Assembly (NCBI GenBank): GCA_021791535.1
Contig: JAJYWI010000002.1
Coordinates: forward strand, 1 to 34,818
From: Microcaldota archaeon
GTDB taxonomy: Archaea; Micrarchaeota; Micrarchaeia; Micrarchaeales; Micrarchaeaceae
Reading direction: 5' to 3'
Length of the DNA: 34,818 nucleotides
Shown: positions 18,443 through 26,549 of the stretch, piece by piece
Layout of the letters: each line of letters begins with the position of its first letter
Position numbering within the stretch: position 1 is the stretch's first letter
Position numbers and translations under genes: made by a program
Notes under the pieces: model-generated
Database searches by the model: none
What the model saw: the letters and a program-made list of their open reading frames with translations, nothing else
What the model was told of the DNA's origin: nothing

Positions 18443-18530
18443 CCCGTTGTAGCTCAATGGCAGAGCGGCCGCCTGTAGTATGTGAAATGAAGAAAGCGGC
18501 AGGTTGGGCGTTCGACTCGCTCCAACGGGA
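18443..18530 (+). tRNA. tRNA-Tyr (GTA) with 16-nt intron (18479..18494)
   Basis: CCCGTTG/CAACGGG acceptor (archaeal Tyr C1-G72), anticodon stem GCCGC/GCGGC; loop CTGTAG + tatgtgaaatgaagaa + A, insertion at canonical 37/38. Confidence 0.88.
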
Positions 18531-18542
18531 TTTGTGGTATTC

Positions 18543-18959
18543 ATGGAAGACTGCATCTTCTGCAAAGTTGCGAAGGGTGAGACGCCATCCTTCAAGATAT
18601 ACGAGGACAGCAGGTACGTCGCTATATTGGACTTATATCCAAGCATGATGGGGCAGACGCTAGTGATCCCGAAGATGCACGTTGACAGCTACATATTCAG
18701 GATGAGCGACAAGCAGATTGCGGACTTCATGTCCACAGTTAAGAGAGTTGCAAGGCTGCTGGAGAAGGGCCTTGGGGTGGAAAGGGTTGGCATGATATTC
18801 GAGGGGACAGAGATTAATCATCTTCATGCGAAGCTCTATCCCCTAGACGTCTCAAACTCCAGGATCGGCCCAGTATACATATCCCCGAAGCCGCAAGGAA
18901 GGGCGAGCGACGACTACCTTAAGGAGCTGGCGGAGAGGATAAAAAGAGCCAAAGGCTAA
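18543..18959 (+). CDS. HIT-family hydrolase
   Basis: MEDCIFCKVAKGETPSFKIYED..., GQTLVIPKMHVDSY, INHLHAKLYPLD (HxHxK variant). Confidence 0.88.
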   Translation: MEDCIFCKVAKGETPSFKIYEDSRYVAILDLYPSMMGQTLVIPKMHVDSYIFRMSDKQIADFMSTVKRVARLLEKGLGVERVGMIFEGTEINHLHAKLYPLDVSNSRIGPVYISPKPQGRASDDYLKELAERIKRAKG

Positions 18960-19002
18960 CACCACACCATTTCTAATTTGTTTGCCTCCTAAGCTACTAT
19001 GC

Positions 19003-19075
19003 GCCTTGGTAGTGTAGTGGTCTAGCATACGACCCTGTCACGGTTGTGACCCGGGTTCGAATCCCGGCCAAGGCG
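19003..19075 (+). tRNA. tRNA-Asp (GTC)
   Basis: GCCTTGG...CTGTCAC loop...CCGGGTTCGAATCCCGG CCAAGGC G. Confidence 0.93.
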
Positions 19076-19076
19076 T
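19050..19076 (+). repeat. Direct repeat copy 1 (att-like), 3' part of tRNA-Asp
   Basis: cccgggttcgaatcccggccaaggcgt, 27/27 identical to 19767-19793. Confidence 0.95.
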
Positions 19077-19149
19077 ATTCTGCTCACGCCATAGTCACGT
19101 ATAGAAAAGCATATATATCAATATAAACATAATATTAATAGTGATATAA

Positions 19150-19383
19150 ATGGCAAAGCTAATAGCTGTTAATGAAGAGGTCTATACAAAATTAAAGAGG
19201 CTCAAGGGAAGCCGTTCGTTTTCCACACTGCTAGATGGGCTTATAGAAAAGAAATCTGGTGACATAAAGAGGTATTTTGGGGTATGGAGAGATAGAGACG
19301 ACCTTGACAAATTGGAAGCAGAGATTACAGCAAATAGAAAAACAGCCGGATTAAAGAGGAGAAAGTACCTGGCTGGTGTTTAA
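19150..19383 (+). CDS. vapB: VapB-type antitoxin (COG1753/DUF217-like)
   Basis: MAKLIAVNEEVYTKLKRLKGSRSFSTLLDGLIEKKSGDIKRYFGVW; abuts PIN-domain toxin. Confidence 0.85.
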   Translation: MAKLIAVNEEVYTKLKRLKGSRSFSTLLDGLIEKKSGDIKRYFGVWRDRDDLDKLEAEITANRKTAGLKRRKYLAGV

Positions 19384-19755
19384 TTGGCGATCATTGACAC
19401 AAACGTAGTTATAGAGTATCTTAGGGGGAATGCCAAGATAGCAAAAATTGTCGACTCGAATTTTGAGAGCGGTGGAATCAGCATAACGACCATTACAAGG
19501 TACGAACTTCTGCAGAGAGCAAATAAGGACCAGTCTGTCCTCTCTTTCATCTCTGAAATAAATGTGTATGGTTTTGACAAACGGGCATCGGATAAAGCGG
19601 CAGAAGTATGGCATAGATTGAAAGCAAAAGGTAAAGTGGTTGATGACGTTGATCTCTTTATAGCGAGCATAGCGCTAAGCAATGGCGAGAAACTGATAAC
19701 GCTTGACAACGGCTTCAGGCACATAGAAGGAGACATTGAGATTGTTAAGGGATGA
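19384..19755 (+). CDS. vapC: VapC-type PIN-domain toxin
   Basis: IIDTNVVIEYLRG ... TRYELLQRA ... VDDVDLFIASIALSNGEKLITLDNGFRHI; TTG start adjoining vapB stop. Confidence 0.9.
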   Translation: MAIIDTNVVIEYLRGNAKIAKIVDSNFESGGISITTITRYELLQRANKDQSVLSFISEINVYGFDKRASDKAAEVWHRLKAKGKVVDDVDLFIASIALSNGEKLITLDNGFRHIEGDIEIVKG

Positions 19756-19766
19756 TCTAACTGCTT

Positions 19767-19793
19767 CCCGGGTTCGAATCCCGGCCAAGGCGT
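19767..19793 (+). repeat. Direct repeat copy 2 (att-like), displaced 3' end of tRNA-Asp
   Basis: cccgggttcgaatcccggccaaggcgt, perfect copy of 19050-19076. Confidence 0.95.
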
Positions 19794-19794
19794 T

Positions 19795-21048
19795 TTAATC
19801 TATGTTTATCGTGTCCCCCACTTTCGGAGCAACCGCAGTGAAGCCCTCATCGCTCAGGTCGTTCGCCAGCGCTTTTGCATTATCCTCGCTTCCATGCACG
19901 CACACTACGGTGTTCGGCGAGCTCTCCTTGGCGTACCTGTGCAGGTCTGCCCTGTCTGCATGCGCGGAAAGGTCGTGAAAGCTCACTGGCGTCGTTATCT
20001 TTGTCTTCTCCCCGTCAAGCATTATGTAGCCGTGGTCGATCAGCATCTTTCCGTTCGTACCCTCGACCTGGTACCCTGTCAGGAATATGTGAGAGTTGTT
20101 GTTGAGCCTGGTTATGTAGTCGAGCACAGGCCCTCCGTTGAGCATGCCTGCGGTAGTGACTATTATTGACGGCCCGTTCAGCGCCTCCTTCCTTGCGCCC
20201 CTCTCCTCTATCCAAGTGGTCTCGCTTATCGCGTTCTCCAGTACCTCCCTGTTCTTTATGAACCTAGGATGGTTCATCACTATCGAGGTCGCTTTCCTCG
20301 CCATGCCGTCTATGTATGTGGATGGCGTAAGGCCATTCTCATACAGTATCGCAAGTATCTCTTGGCTCCTGCCTACGGCAAAAACTGGCACCAGCGCGTT
20401 TCCTCCATTGTCCAGTGTCTCCTTTATCTTATCTATCATCTCCTTTATAACCTTGTTTCTGTCGGGGTGGTCCTTGGTCGCATACGTCGATTCCATTATC
20501 AGCACGTCGCTCTTCACGACCTCTGCGCCTTTGTGCAGCGTCTGCTCGCGCATTTTGAAATCACCGGTGTAGACGACCCTCTTGTTCCCTTTTGAGTGGG
20601 GCTTTTCAACCAGAGTTATGGAGCTGCCGCTTATGTGGCCTGCATCGTACAGCGATATGTCAAAGCCGCCGAGCCTAGCTTGGGTATGGTAATCGAGGCT
20701 TACGTACTTGCTGATCATGCTGCGTATCTGCCTCTTGTGGAAGAAGGTCTTGCTGTGCTGCTTCTTGGCTATGTTGAGCGCATCATCGAGCAGCAATGCG
20801 GACAGGTCCATCGTAGGCATGGTGCCGAAGGCCGGTATGCTCATGTCGTTGTATATTGCCGCGGTGAAACCGCTGTGGTCGAGGTGGGCGTGGCTTATCA
20901 CGAGCGCGTCCATCTTCGGCAGCGCTATAGGATATTCGGTGTGGTGGTCTATCTTTACCCCGAAATCCAGCATTATGCTGCGCTCGTCCTTCAACATTAT
21001 CGCGGACCTTCCTACCTCTTGAGCTCCGCCGAGTAGCCTTAGTTGCAT
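19795..21048 (-). CDS. Beta-CASP metallo-beta-lactamase ribonuclease, second paralogue
   Basis: MQLRLLGGAQEVGRSAIML, SHAHLDHSGF, AGHISGSS, YTGDFK, TTAGMLNGGPVL, FHDLSAHADR; start set at ATG 21048 rather than the longer ORF. Confidence 0.9.
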   Translation of the reverse strand: MQLRLLGGAQEVGRSAIMLKDERSIMLDFGVKIDHHTEYPIALPKMDALVISHAHLDHSGFTAAIYNDMSIPAFGTMPTMDLSALLLDDALNIAKKQHSKTFFHKRQIRSMISKYVSLDYHTQARLGGFDISLYDAGHISGSSITLVEKPHSKGNKRVVYTGDFKMREQTLHKGAEVVKSDVLIMESTYATKDHPDRNKVIKEMIDKIKETLDNGGNALVPVFAVGRSQEILAILYENGLTPSTYIDGMARKATSIVMNHPRFIKNREVLENAISETTWIEERGARKEALNGPSIIVTTAGMLNGGPVLDYITRLNNNSHIFLTGYQVEGTNGKMLIDHGYIMLDGEKTKITTPVSFHDLSAHADRADLHRYAKESSPNTVVCVHGSEDNAKALANDLSDEGFTAVAPKVGDTINID

Positions 21049-21145
21049 CGCATTCCTCAGAACAAGAAGTGCGCGTTCTCTATTCAGAATGCCCGGTGAA
21101 CTTATATAAAGATTCGCATCCATATAGAGCAATTGGATTGTTTGC

Positions 21146-21916
21146 ATGGCCGATGAACCAAATTTTCTGGATCTTGTATCGCTCAGCAAGATTACTCCTG
21201 ACCTGGTCGTTGAGAAGTTCGGTGGCAGGATAAACTCGTCATTCTTTGATGGATCGAACATACTCGGCACTTTGAGGCTGAAAGGCCTCATAGATTTCAC
21301 TGCGAATTTCCCAGGGCAGAGCGTGATAACGATAACTGACCAGGGAAAGCAGCTGCTTAAGGAGGCGAATGAGAAAGCGGCGTTGCCATTCGACAGCGTA
21401 GACCTTGCGATATTGCAGCAGCTTCAGGCTGGCAAGCGGTCGTATCTCGACATAGGCAATGCCGTCAACCTGAGGCCCAAGGACCTTGCGATGCACCTCT
21501 ACAAGATGGGTATCCAGCAGTTCGCGGCATACGACATAAAGAACGGCGTTCTTGATGTGATGCTCACAGAGAAGGGGATGATCCAGGCAAAGGCTGGCGT
21601 GCCGCAACCTGGACAGCAAAAGCCAGCGGAAGCGCAGCAGCCTGCAACGCAGCAACAGGCGCAGCAACCTACTGGCCAGCCTCAGCAGCCACAGCCTCAG
21701 GCGCAGCAACCTACTGGCCAGCCTCAGCAGCCACAGCCTCAGGCGCAGCAGGCGCCAACTGCGGAGCAGATTGCAGGCAGCATGTCGATGGAGGACATAG
21801 AAAAGCAGATAAAGTCCTCCAAACGCGCTAGGAACATGAAGATTGCGATAGTGGTCATAGTCCTGATAGTGGCCATATTCGTTGTGCTTTACCTGAAAGG
21901 ATCAATACACGTCTAG
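21146..21916 (+). CDS. Winged-helix-like protein with PQ-rich linker and C-terminal TM anchor
   Basis: N-terminal helical domain, AQQPTGQPQQPQPQ repeats, C-terminal MKIAIVVIVLIVAIFVVLYL. Confidence 0.65.
   Translation: MADEPNFLDLVSLSKITPDLVVEKFGGRINSSFFDGSNILGTLRLKGLIDFTANFPGQSVITITDQGKQLLKEANEKAALPFDSVDLAILQQLQAGKRSYLDIGNAVNLRPKDLAMHLYKMGIQQFAAYDIKNGVLDVMLTEKGMIQAKAGVPQPGQQKPAEAQQPATQQQAQQPTGQPQQPQPQAQQPTGQPQQPQPQAQQAPTAEQIAGSMSMEDIEKQIKSSKRARNMKIAIVVIVLIVAIFVVLYLKGSIHV
21659..21742 (+). repeat. Two perfect 42-bp tandem repeats
   Basis: gcgcagcaacctactggccagcctcagcagccacagcctcag x2 (21659-21700, 21701-21742), followed by partial gcgcagca. Confidence 0.95.
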
Positions 21917-21936
21917 TAGGGGCAGGTAGTGAATAA

Positions 21937-22551
21937 ATGCTGGTTGATTATTACGTGGCGAAGGGCATACTTGACAGGTATGGCATAAGAAGCGTAAGAA
22001 GCAGGTATGCGAAAGGCGTTGATGACGCAGTCTCGTTCTGGGACGGCAAGAACCCAATAGTGCTTAAGGCTCTGTCGCAGAAGGCGCTGCACAAGTCGAA
22101 GAGCGGGCTTGTGGCTGTTGATTTGGATAGCGAATCTGGCATACGAAATGCGTTTAGGATGCTGCAGAGGAAGGCGGCTAGGCTCGGGCCATACAATATA
22201 ATAGCGCAGCAGATGGTTAAGAACGGCATCGAGATAATAATAGGAGGGAATACGGATCCGCAGTTCGGCAAGATGGTGCTGCTAGGCCTTGGCGGCATCT
22301 ACGTGGAGACGTTCAGGGATTTCGCGCTTAGGCTCTGCCCGATAACTAGACGCGATGCAGAATCGATGGTAGCGCAGCTGAAGTCCAGCGGAGTGATAGC
22401 GCCTGACGAGAAGTCCAAGCGCATGATAACTGATCTGCTCCTCAAGGCGTCTAGGATGTTCGAAAACACGAAGATCGCCGAGCTTGACCTCAACCCGGTG
22501 ATACTCCACGATGGCACGTACGATGCAGTCGACCTCAGAATGCTGAAGTGA
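21937..22551 (+). CDS. ADP-forming acetyl/acyl-CoA synthetase beta subunit (ATP-grasp)
   Basis: IVLKALSQKALHKSKSGLVAVDL...GIEIIIGGNTDPQFGKMVLLGLGGIYVE...AELDLNPVIL. Confidence 0.9.
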   Translation: MLVDYYVAKGILDRYGIRSVRSRYAKGVDDAVSFWDGKNPIVLKALSQKALHKSKSGLVAVDLDSESGIRNAFRMLQRKAARLGPYNIIAQQMVKNGIEIIIGGNTDPQFGKMVLLGLGGIYVETFRDFALRLCPITRRDAESMVAQLKSSGVIAPDEKSKRMITDLLLKASRMFENTKIAELDLNPVILHDGTYDAVDLRMLK

Positions 22552-22555
22552 TTTA

Positions 22556-23953
22556 TTGGCACGTAAAACCTTGTATGCTGACATCGGCCCCATTATGGGG
22601 CCGCGGAGCGTGGCGGTCATAGGCGCCACGGAAAAGCCAGGGAAGGTCGGCAACGCAATAATGCAGAACTACATAGACGTCGGTTTCCAGGGGAGGGTCT
22701 ATCCGGTTAACATAAACGCTGAGGGGAAGATAATGGGCTTCGATGCGTACAAGAGCATACTTGACATCAAGAAAGAGATAGACCTTGCCGTAATAAGCGT
22801 ACCTGCAGAGGTTGTCCCGAAGGTGCTTGCGGAGTGCGGCAAAGCGAAGGCCAAGGGCGTTGTCATAGTGACAAGCGGCTTCGCCGAAGTCGGCAGGGAG
22901 GACCTGCAGGATAGGATAGTCTCCATATCAAAGAAGTACCACATGCCTGTTATAGGGCCGAACTGCCTTGGTGTCATGGACACCAGGGCGCGCAATGACA
23001 CGCTCTTCCTCCCTACCTCAAAGATAGATAGGCCAAAGATCGGCGGCGTGAGCTTCGTCTCGCAGAGCGGGTCCGTCGGCAGCTCTCTGCTTGACCTAAT
23101 AAGCGGTGAGGGCTTCGGCCTGGCCAGGTTCATATCATACGGTAATGCCGCTGTAGTAGATGAGGTCGACCTGCTCAATTACCTGGCGCACGATAAGGAG
23201 ACCAAGGTGATAATCTACTACATGGAGGGGGCGAAGCGCGGCAGGGAGTTCGTCGATGTGGCAAAGACAGCGACTAAGCTTAAGCCGGTCGTGATACTCA
23301 AGGGCGGGATGACCCCATCAGGGGCAAGCGCTGCTCATTCCCATACGGCTTCGCTGGCTGGGAGCACACAGGCTTACGAGGCCGTATTCAGGCAGTTCGG
23401 CTTTGTCGAGGCACGCACCCTGGAGGACTGCCTTTACTTCGCAAAGATATTCGATACACAGCCACTCACTACAGGCAACCGCATAGCAGTGCTGACCAAC
23501 GGCGGCGGGCACGGCGTCCTGGCCACAGATGCGCTGTACAACAACGGGCTAATCATGCCTGAGCTCAGCAAGGAGAACCAGAAGAGACTGCGCAAGGTCA
23601 TGCCAGGCATAGTCAACATCAGGCTCCCGCTCGATATAGGCGGCGACGCTGATGCGAGCAGGTTCGCTGCAGCACTTGACGCGCTTAGCGACGATAAGAA
23701 TGTTGACGCAATAATGGCGATAACGCTCTTCCAGACGCCTGGCGCTGACGAGAGCGTGGCAGACGCGATAGTCAACCATGCGGCGAAGAAACTGAAGCCG
23801 ATAGTGGCGGTCAGCACAGGCAGCACATACACGAAATCGCACGTATCGCTCATGGAGAACGGCGGCGTGCCTGTGTACGAATCCCCGGATGTGGCGGCTA
23901 AAGCGCTCGCTGCGCTTGTAAATTATTCGAGGTACAGGAAGGGGGCTGCCTGA
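22556..23953 (+). CDS. ADP-forming acetyl/acyl-CoA synthetase alpha subunit
   Basis: SVAVIGATEKPGKVGNAI, VIGPNCLGVMD, FVSQSGSVGSSLLDL, HSHTASLAGS; TTG start. Confidence 0.92.
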   Translation: MARKTLYADIGPIMGPRSVAVIGATEKPGKVGNAIMQNYIDVGFQGRVYPVNINAEGKIMGFDAYKSILDIKKEIDLAVISVPAEVVPKVLAECGKAKAKGVVIVTSGFAEVGREDLQDRIVSISKKYHMPVIGPNCLGVMDTRARNDTLFLPTSKIDRPKIGGVSFVSQSGSVGSSLLDLISGEGFGLARFISYGNAAVVDEVDLLNYLAHDKETKVIIYYMEGAKRGREFVDVAKTATKLKPVVILKGGMTPSGASAAHSHTASLAGSTQAYEAVFRQFGFVEARTLEDCLYFAKIFDTQPLTTGNRIAVLTNGGGHGVLATDALYNNGLIMPELSKENQKRLRKVMPGIVNIRLPLDIGGDADASRFAAALDALSDDKNVDAIMAITLFQTPGADESVADAIVNHAAKKLKPIVAVSTGSTYTKSHVSLMENGGVPVYESPDVAAKALAALVNYSRYRKGAA

Positions 23954-24316
23954 TCAGAAGATCTTGCCGCACCTTCTTAGCTCAGATAGAAACTTGATGC
24001 CCTTTTCGGTTATGCGCAGCTTTGGGTCGTGGAATCCGTTAACATCGACCGTTACAAAGAGTCCGTCATGGCCGACCTCCTCAGTAAGCAGGTCATCCGT
24101 ATCCCTCTTCATGCGGTGGTAGGCTATCATCTCTATGTCAGTCTCCTCCGGCGAAAGCGAAAGCTTTTCGGCTACGGCTCTTGTCAACGTCGCCCAAGTG
24201 ACTGGGCTGCCATTCCTCAACATCTCTTCAGCTGTGGAGAGCAGCTTGGTCTCGATCTCCTGGACTGAAAAAGGAGCTACGTGCTGCACGACGCCGCCGC
24301 GAAGTACGCTTGACAT
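23954..24316 (-). CDS. Hypothetical protein, possibly winged-helix
   Basis: 120 aa from ATG 24316; TATA-like cctataaatct on the minus strand about 35 nt upstream; C-terminal KLRITEKGIKFLSELRR. Confidence 0.55.
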   Translation of the reverse strand: MSSVLRGGVVQHVAPFSVQEIETKLLSTAEEMLRNGSPVTWATLTRAVAEKLSLSPEETDIEMIAYHRMKRDTDDLLTEEVGHDGLFVTVDVNGFHDPKLRITEKGIKFLSELRRCGKIF

Positions 24317-24470
24317 TTTATGCCGCCGTGAATCTAGCAATGCCAAGATTTATAGGGCTTTCGCGCACTACGGCGCTTGCGTGTGCAAAGATTTTAATAG
24401 GTTTTATGACAATCATAATCATCAGGCTCTATTTGTCTGCGGCGCCGTGGCGCCAAGCTAAGGAGATTGA

Positions 24471-24884
24471 ATGACAAATGCATTTGATGTTAAGGGCTCT
24501 GCCCTAGTCAGGCTAGCAGCCGAGAGGCTGAAGGGGCTGATGGCGAAGCCGTCTTATATCGATTATGTGAAGTCAGGCGCAAACAGGGAGAGGACGCCGA
24601 GTAGCCCAGACTTCTGGTATGTGAGGAGCGCGTCCATACTCAGGCAGGTATACATGAACGGGCCAATAGGCGTTGAGCGGCTCAGGACACGGTACGGCTC
24701 GAGGAAGGAGCACGTAGTCCACAGGAGGCACCACGTCAAGGCAGGCGGCAGCATAATAAGGGATGCATGCCAGTCTTTGGAGAAGCTCGAGTTTGTCAAG
24801 AACACAAAGGAGGGCAGGGTGATAACCCCTAAGGGAAGGTCGTTCCTGGACAAGCTCTCCAGAGAGGTAGAGGCATCTAAATAG
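24471..24884 (+). CDS. rps19e: 30S ribosomal protein eS19
   Basis: PSSPDFWYVRSASILRQVYMNGPIGVERLRTRYGSRKEHVVHRRHHVKAGGSIIRDACQSLEKLEFV. Confidence 0.95.
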   Translation: MTNAFDVKGSALVRLAAERLKGLMAKPSYIDYVKSGANRERTPSSPDFWYVRSASILRQVYMNGPIGVERLRTRYGSRKEHVVHRRHHVKAGGSIIRDACQSLEKLEFVKNTKEGRVITPKGRSFLDKLSREVEASK

Positions 24885-24891
24885 TGGTATC

Positions 24892-25200
24892 ATGGCTTAC
24901 GATGAAGATGAAGGAGACCAGAAAAGGGCTAACAGAAAGCTTGCAGCAGCAATAAAGAGCATGCAGATCGAGCAGCAGAAGAAGGAGCTGATGAAGCAGC
25001 TGCTCGACTCGAAGGCGTATGAACGCCTCATGAACATAAGGATCTCAAACCCAGAGCTTTACAGCCAGATGGTCAAAGTTGTCGTATCGCTTGCGCAGAC
25101 GAACAGGCTGCAGGGGAAGATGACTGAACCGCAGCTGCTTTCCATACTCGGGAAGGTGACGGTTAGGAAAGAGCCGACGATAAATTTCAAGAGGAAGTGA
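24892..25200 (+). CDS. PDCD5-family DNA-binding protein
   Basis: MQIEQQKKELMKQLLDSKAYERLMNIRISNPELYSQMVKVVVSLAQTNRLQGKMTE; conserved position after rps19e. Confidence 0.92.
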   Translation: MAYDEDEGDQKRANRKLAAAIKSMQIEQQKKELMKQLLDSKAYERLMNIRISNPELYSQMVKVVVSLAQTNRLQGKMTEPQLLSILGKVTVRKEPTINFKRK

Positions 25201-25204
25201 TGCT

Positions 25205-25366
25205 GTGTCGAAGAAATCGAATGTGAAGAAGCAGAGGCTTGGCAAAGCGTTGAAGAAATCGAGGAGGATTCCGCTCCTCACGGTAGTCAGGACCCACAGG
25301 AGGATACAGTCGAACATGTTCGCAAGGAACTGGCGCAGGACCAAGCTCGGCATAGAGGATGATTAG
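25205..25366 (+). CDS. rpl39e: 50S ribosomal protein eL39 (53 aa, GTG start)
   Basis: Translated by eye: MSKKSNVKKQRLGKALKKSRRIPLLTVVRTHRRIQSNMFARNWRRTKLGIEDD*; below the ORF-track length cutoff. Confidence 0.9.
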   Translation: MSKKSNVKKQRLGKALKKSRRIPLLTVVRTHRRIQSNMFARNWRRTKLGIEDD

Positions 25367-25684
25367 ATGGCTACACGTATGCTCCTGACGATAAACATGC
25401 GCAGGTACCTTGTCACGCAGCCCAGAAACAAGAGGAAGTACAAGGCGATAAGGTACCTCAGAGAGAGGATATCGCACTACACAAAGACAGACATAGATAA
25501 CGTGCTGCTCAGCCAGTCGCTGAACTCTGAGGTGCTAAAGAGGGTGGCGAAGAGCATGGCGCCCGTGAGGCTTACTGTCAAGATAGACAATGGAAAGGCG
25601 ACCGCGGAGCCGTTCTCGACGGAGAAGGAGCAGAAGAAGGAGGAGAAGAAAGAGGCGAACCAGCAGGAGAGCCAGAAGAAATGA
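25367..25684 (+). CDS. rpl31e: 50S ribosomal protein eL31 with charged C-terminal extension
   Basis: MRRYLVTQPRNKRKYKAIRYLRERISHYTKTDIDNVLLSQSLN; conserved order eL39-eL31-aIF6. Confidence 0.9.
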   Translation: MATRMLLTINMRRYLVTQPRNKRKYKAIRYLRERISHYTKTDIDNVLLSQSLNSEVLKRVAKSMAPVRLTVKIDNGKATAEPFSTEKEQKKEEKKEANQQESQKK

Positions 25685-26357
25685 GTTTTATGGAAGCTGC
25701 AAAGTGCCAGGTGAACGGCAGCGACTACATAGGGGCTTTTGCAACCACCACAGACAGATACACGTTCGTCCCTTTGGCATGCCGGCGAAGCTGATAGCAA
25801 TGATACGCGATGTTCTTAAGACCGAGTGCGTAAGCATAGGCATAAATGGCACAGACCTTATCGGTCTTTTCTCGAGGGCTAACTCCAATGGAATCCTCAT
25901 GTCCAACATAGCCAGCGCTGAGGACGTTGCTCTGATAAAGGGGCTTGGCCTCGGCATCAATGTCGGGATACTGGAGAGCAGCATAAACGCGATAGGGAAC
26001 GCGGTGCTAGCCAATGACCGCATAGCCATAGTCGATGTCGAATACGACGACGGCGAGGCGAAACAGATAGGCGATGTGCTTGGCGTCGAGGTAGTGAAAA
26101 ATGAGATAGGGGGCTTTAAGACAGTAGGTGCAACTAATATACTGACAAACGGCGGGTGCGTGATAAATAACAGGGGAAGCGACTCTGATAAGAGGATGCT
26201 AGACAAGATGACAGGCTTCGACTCCGTCAGGACGACAGCTAATACAGGGTCGCTTATCATAGGCCTGGCCTCGCTCGCGAATTCGAAAGGGTTGCTGGTC
26301 GGCAGCAACACAACAGGCTTTGAGATGGAGCGGATGCTCCAGGCGTTGGGGGATTGA
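25681..26357 (+). CDS. eif6: Translation initiation factor aIF6, split by a -1 frame change at 25770-25776
   Basis: Frame A 25681-25794: MSFMEAAKCQVNGSDYIGAFATTTDRYTFVP...; frame B from about 25774: FGMPAKLIAMIRDVLKTECVSIGINGTDLIGLFSRANSNGILMSNIAS... Confidence 0.85.
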
Positions 26358-26543
26358 ATGCGCAGCAAAATGCAAGCATATGTGGTAAGCGGCACCGTAG
26401 AGAAGGGGGTGCAGAGGAAGTTCAGCCTGCAGCTCAACGCAATGAGCGAGAGGCATGCGAGGGCGTTAGCGAAAAGCATACTAGGCAGCAGGCACAGGCT
26501 AAGGTCAACAGCGTACTCGATACTTGAGGTAAAGAAGGGTTGA
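26358..26543 (+). CDS. rplX: 50S ribosomal protein L18ae/LX
   Basis: MQAYVVSGTVEKGVQRKFSLQLNAMSERHARALAKSILGSRHRLRSTAYSILEVKKG; canonical position between aIF6 and prefoldin. Confidence 0.85.
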   Translation: MRSKMQAYVVSGTVEKGVQRKFSLQLNAMSERHARALAKSILGSRHRLRSTAYSILEVKKG

Positions 26544-26549
26544 TCCGTA

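Larger units (their letters stand above)
19003..19793 (+). mobile_element. Putative tRNA-Asp-associated VapBC genomic islet (717-bp period between repeats)
   Basis: tRNA 3'-end duplication flanks an AT-richer TA module; no integrase present. Confidence 0.6.

Noticed and set aside
19767-19793. Second complete tRNA gene after vapC
   Set aside because: Only T arm and acceptor 3' end are present; upstream gatgatctaactgctt does not supply D or anticodon arms
21659-21742. Possible CRISPR array
   Set aside because: Only two contiguous 42-bp units with no spacers, in frame within a CDS
25590-25680. ORF-track start of aIF6 at 25590
   Set aside because: Translates to an Arg-run artefact antiframe to the eL31 Lys/Glu tail; genuine IF6 N-terminus is in the other frame from ATG 25681
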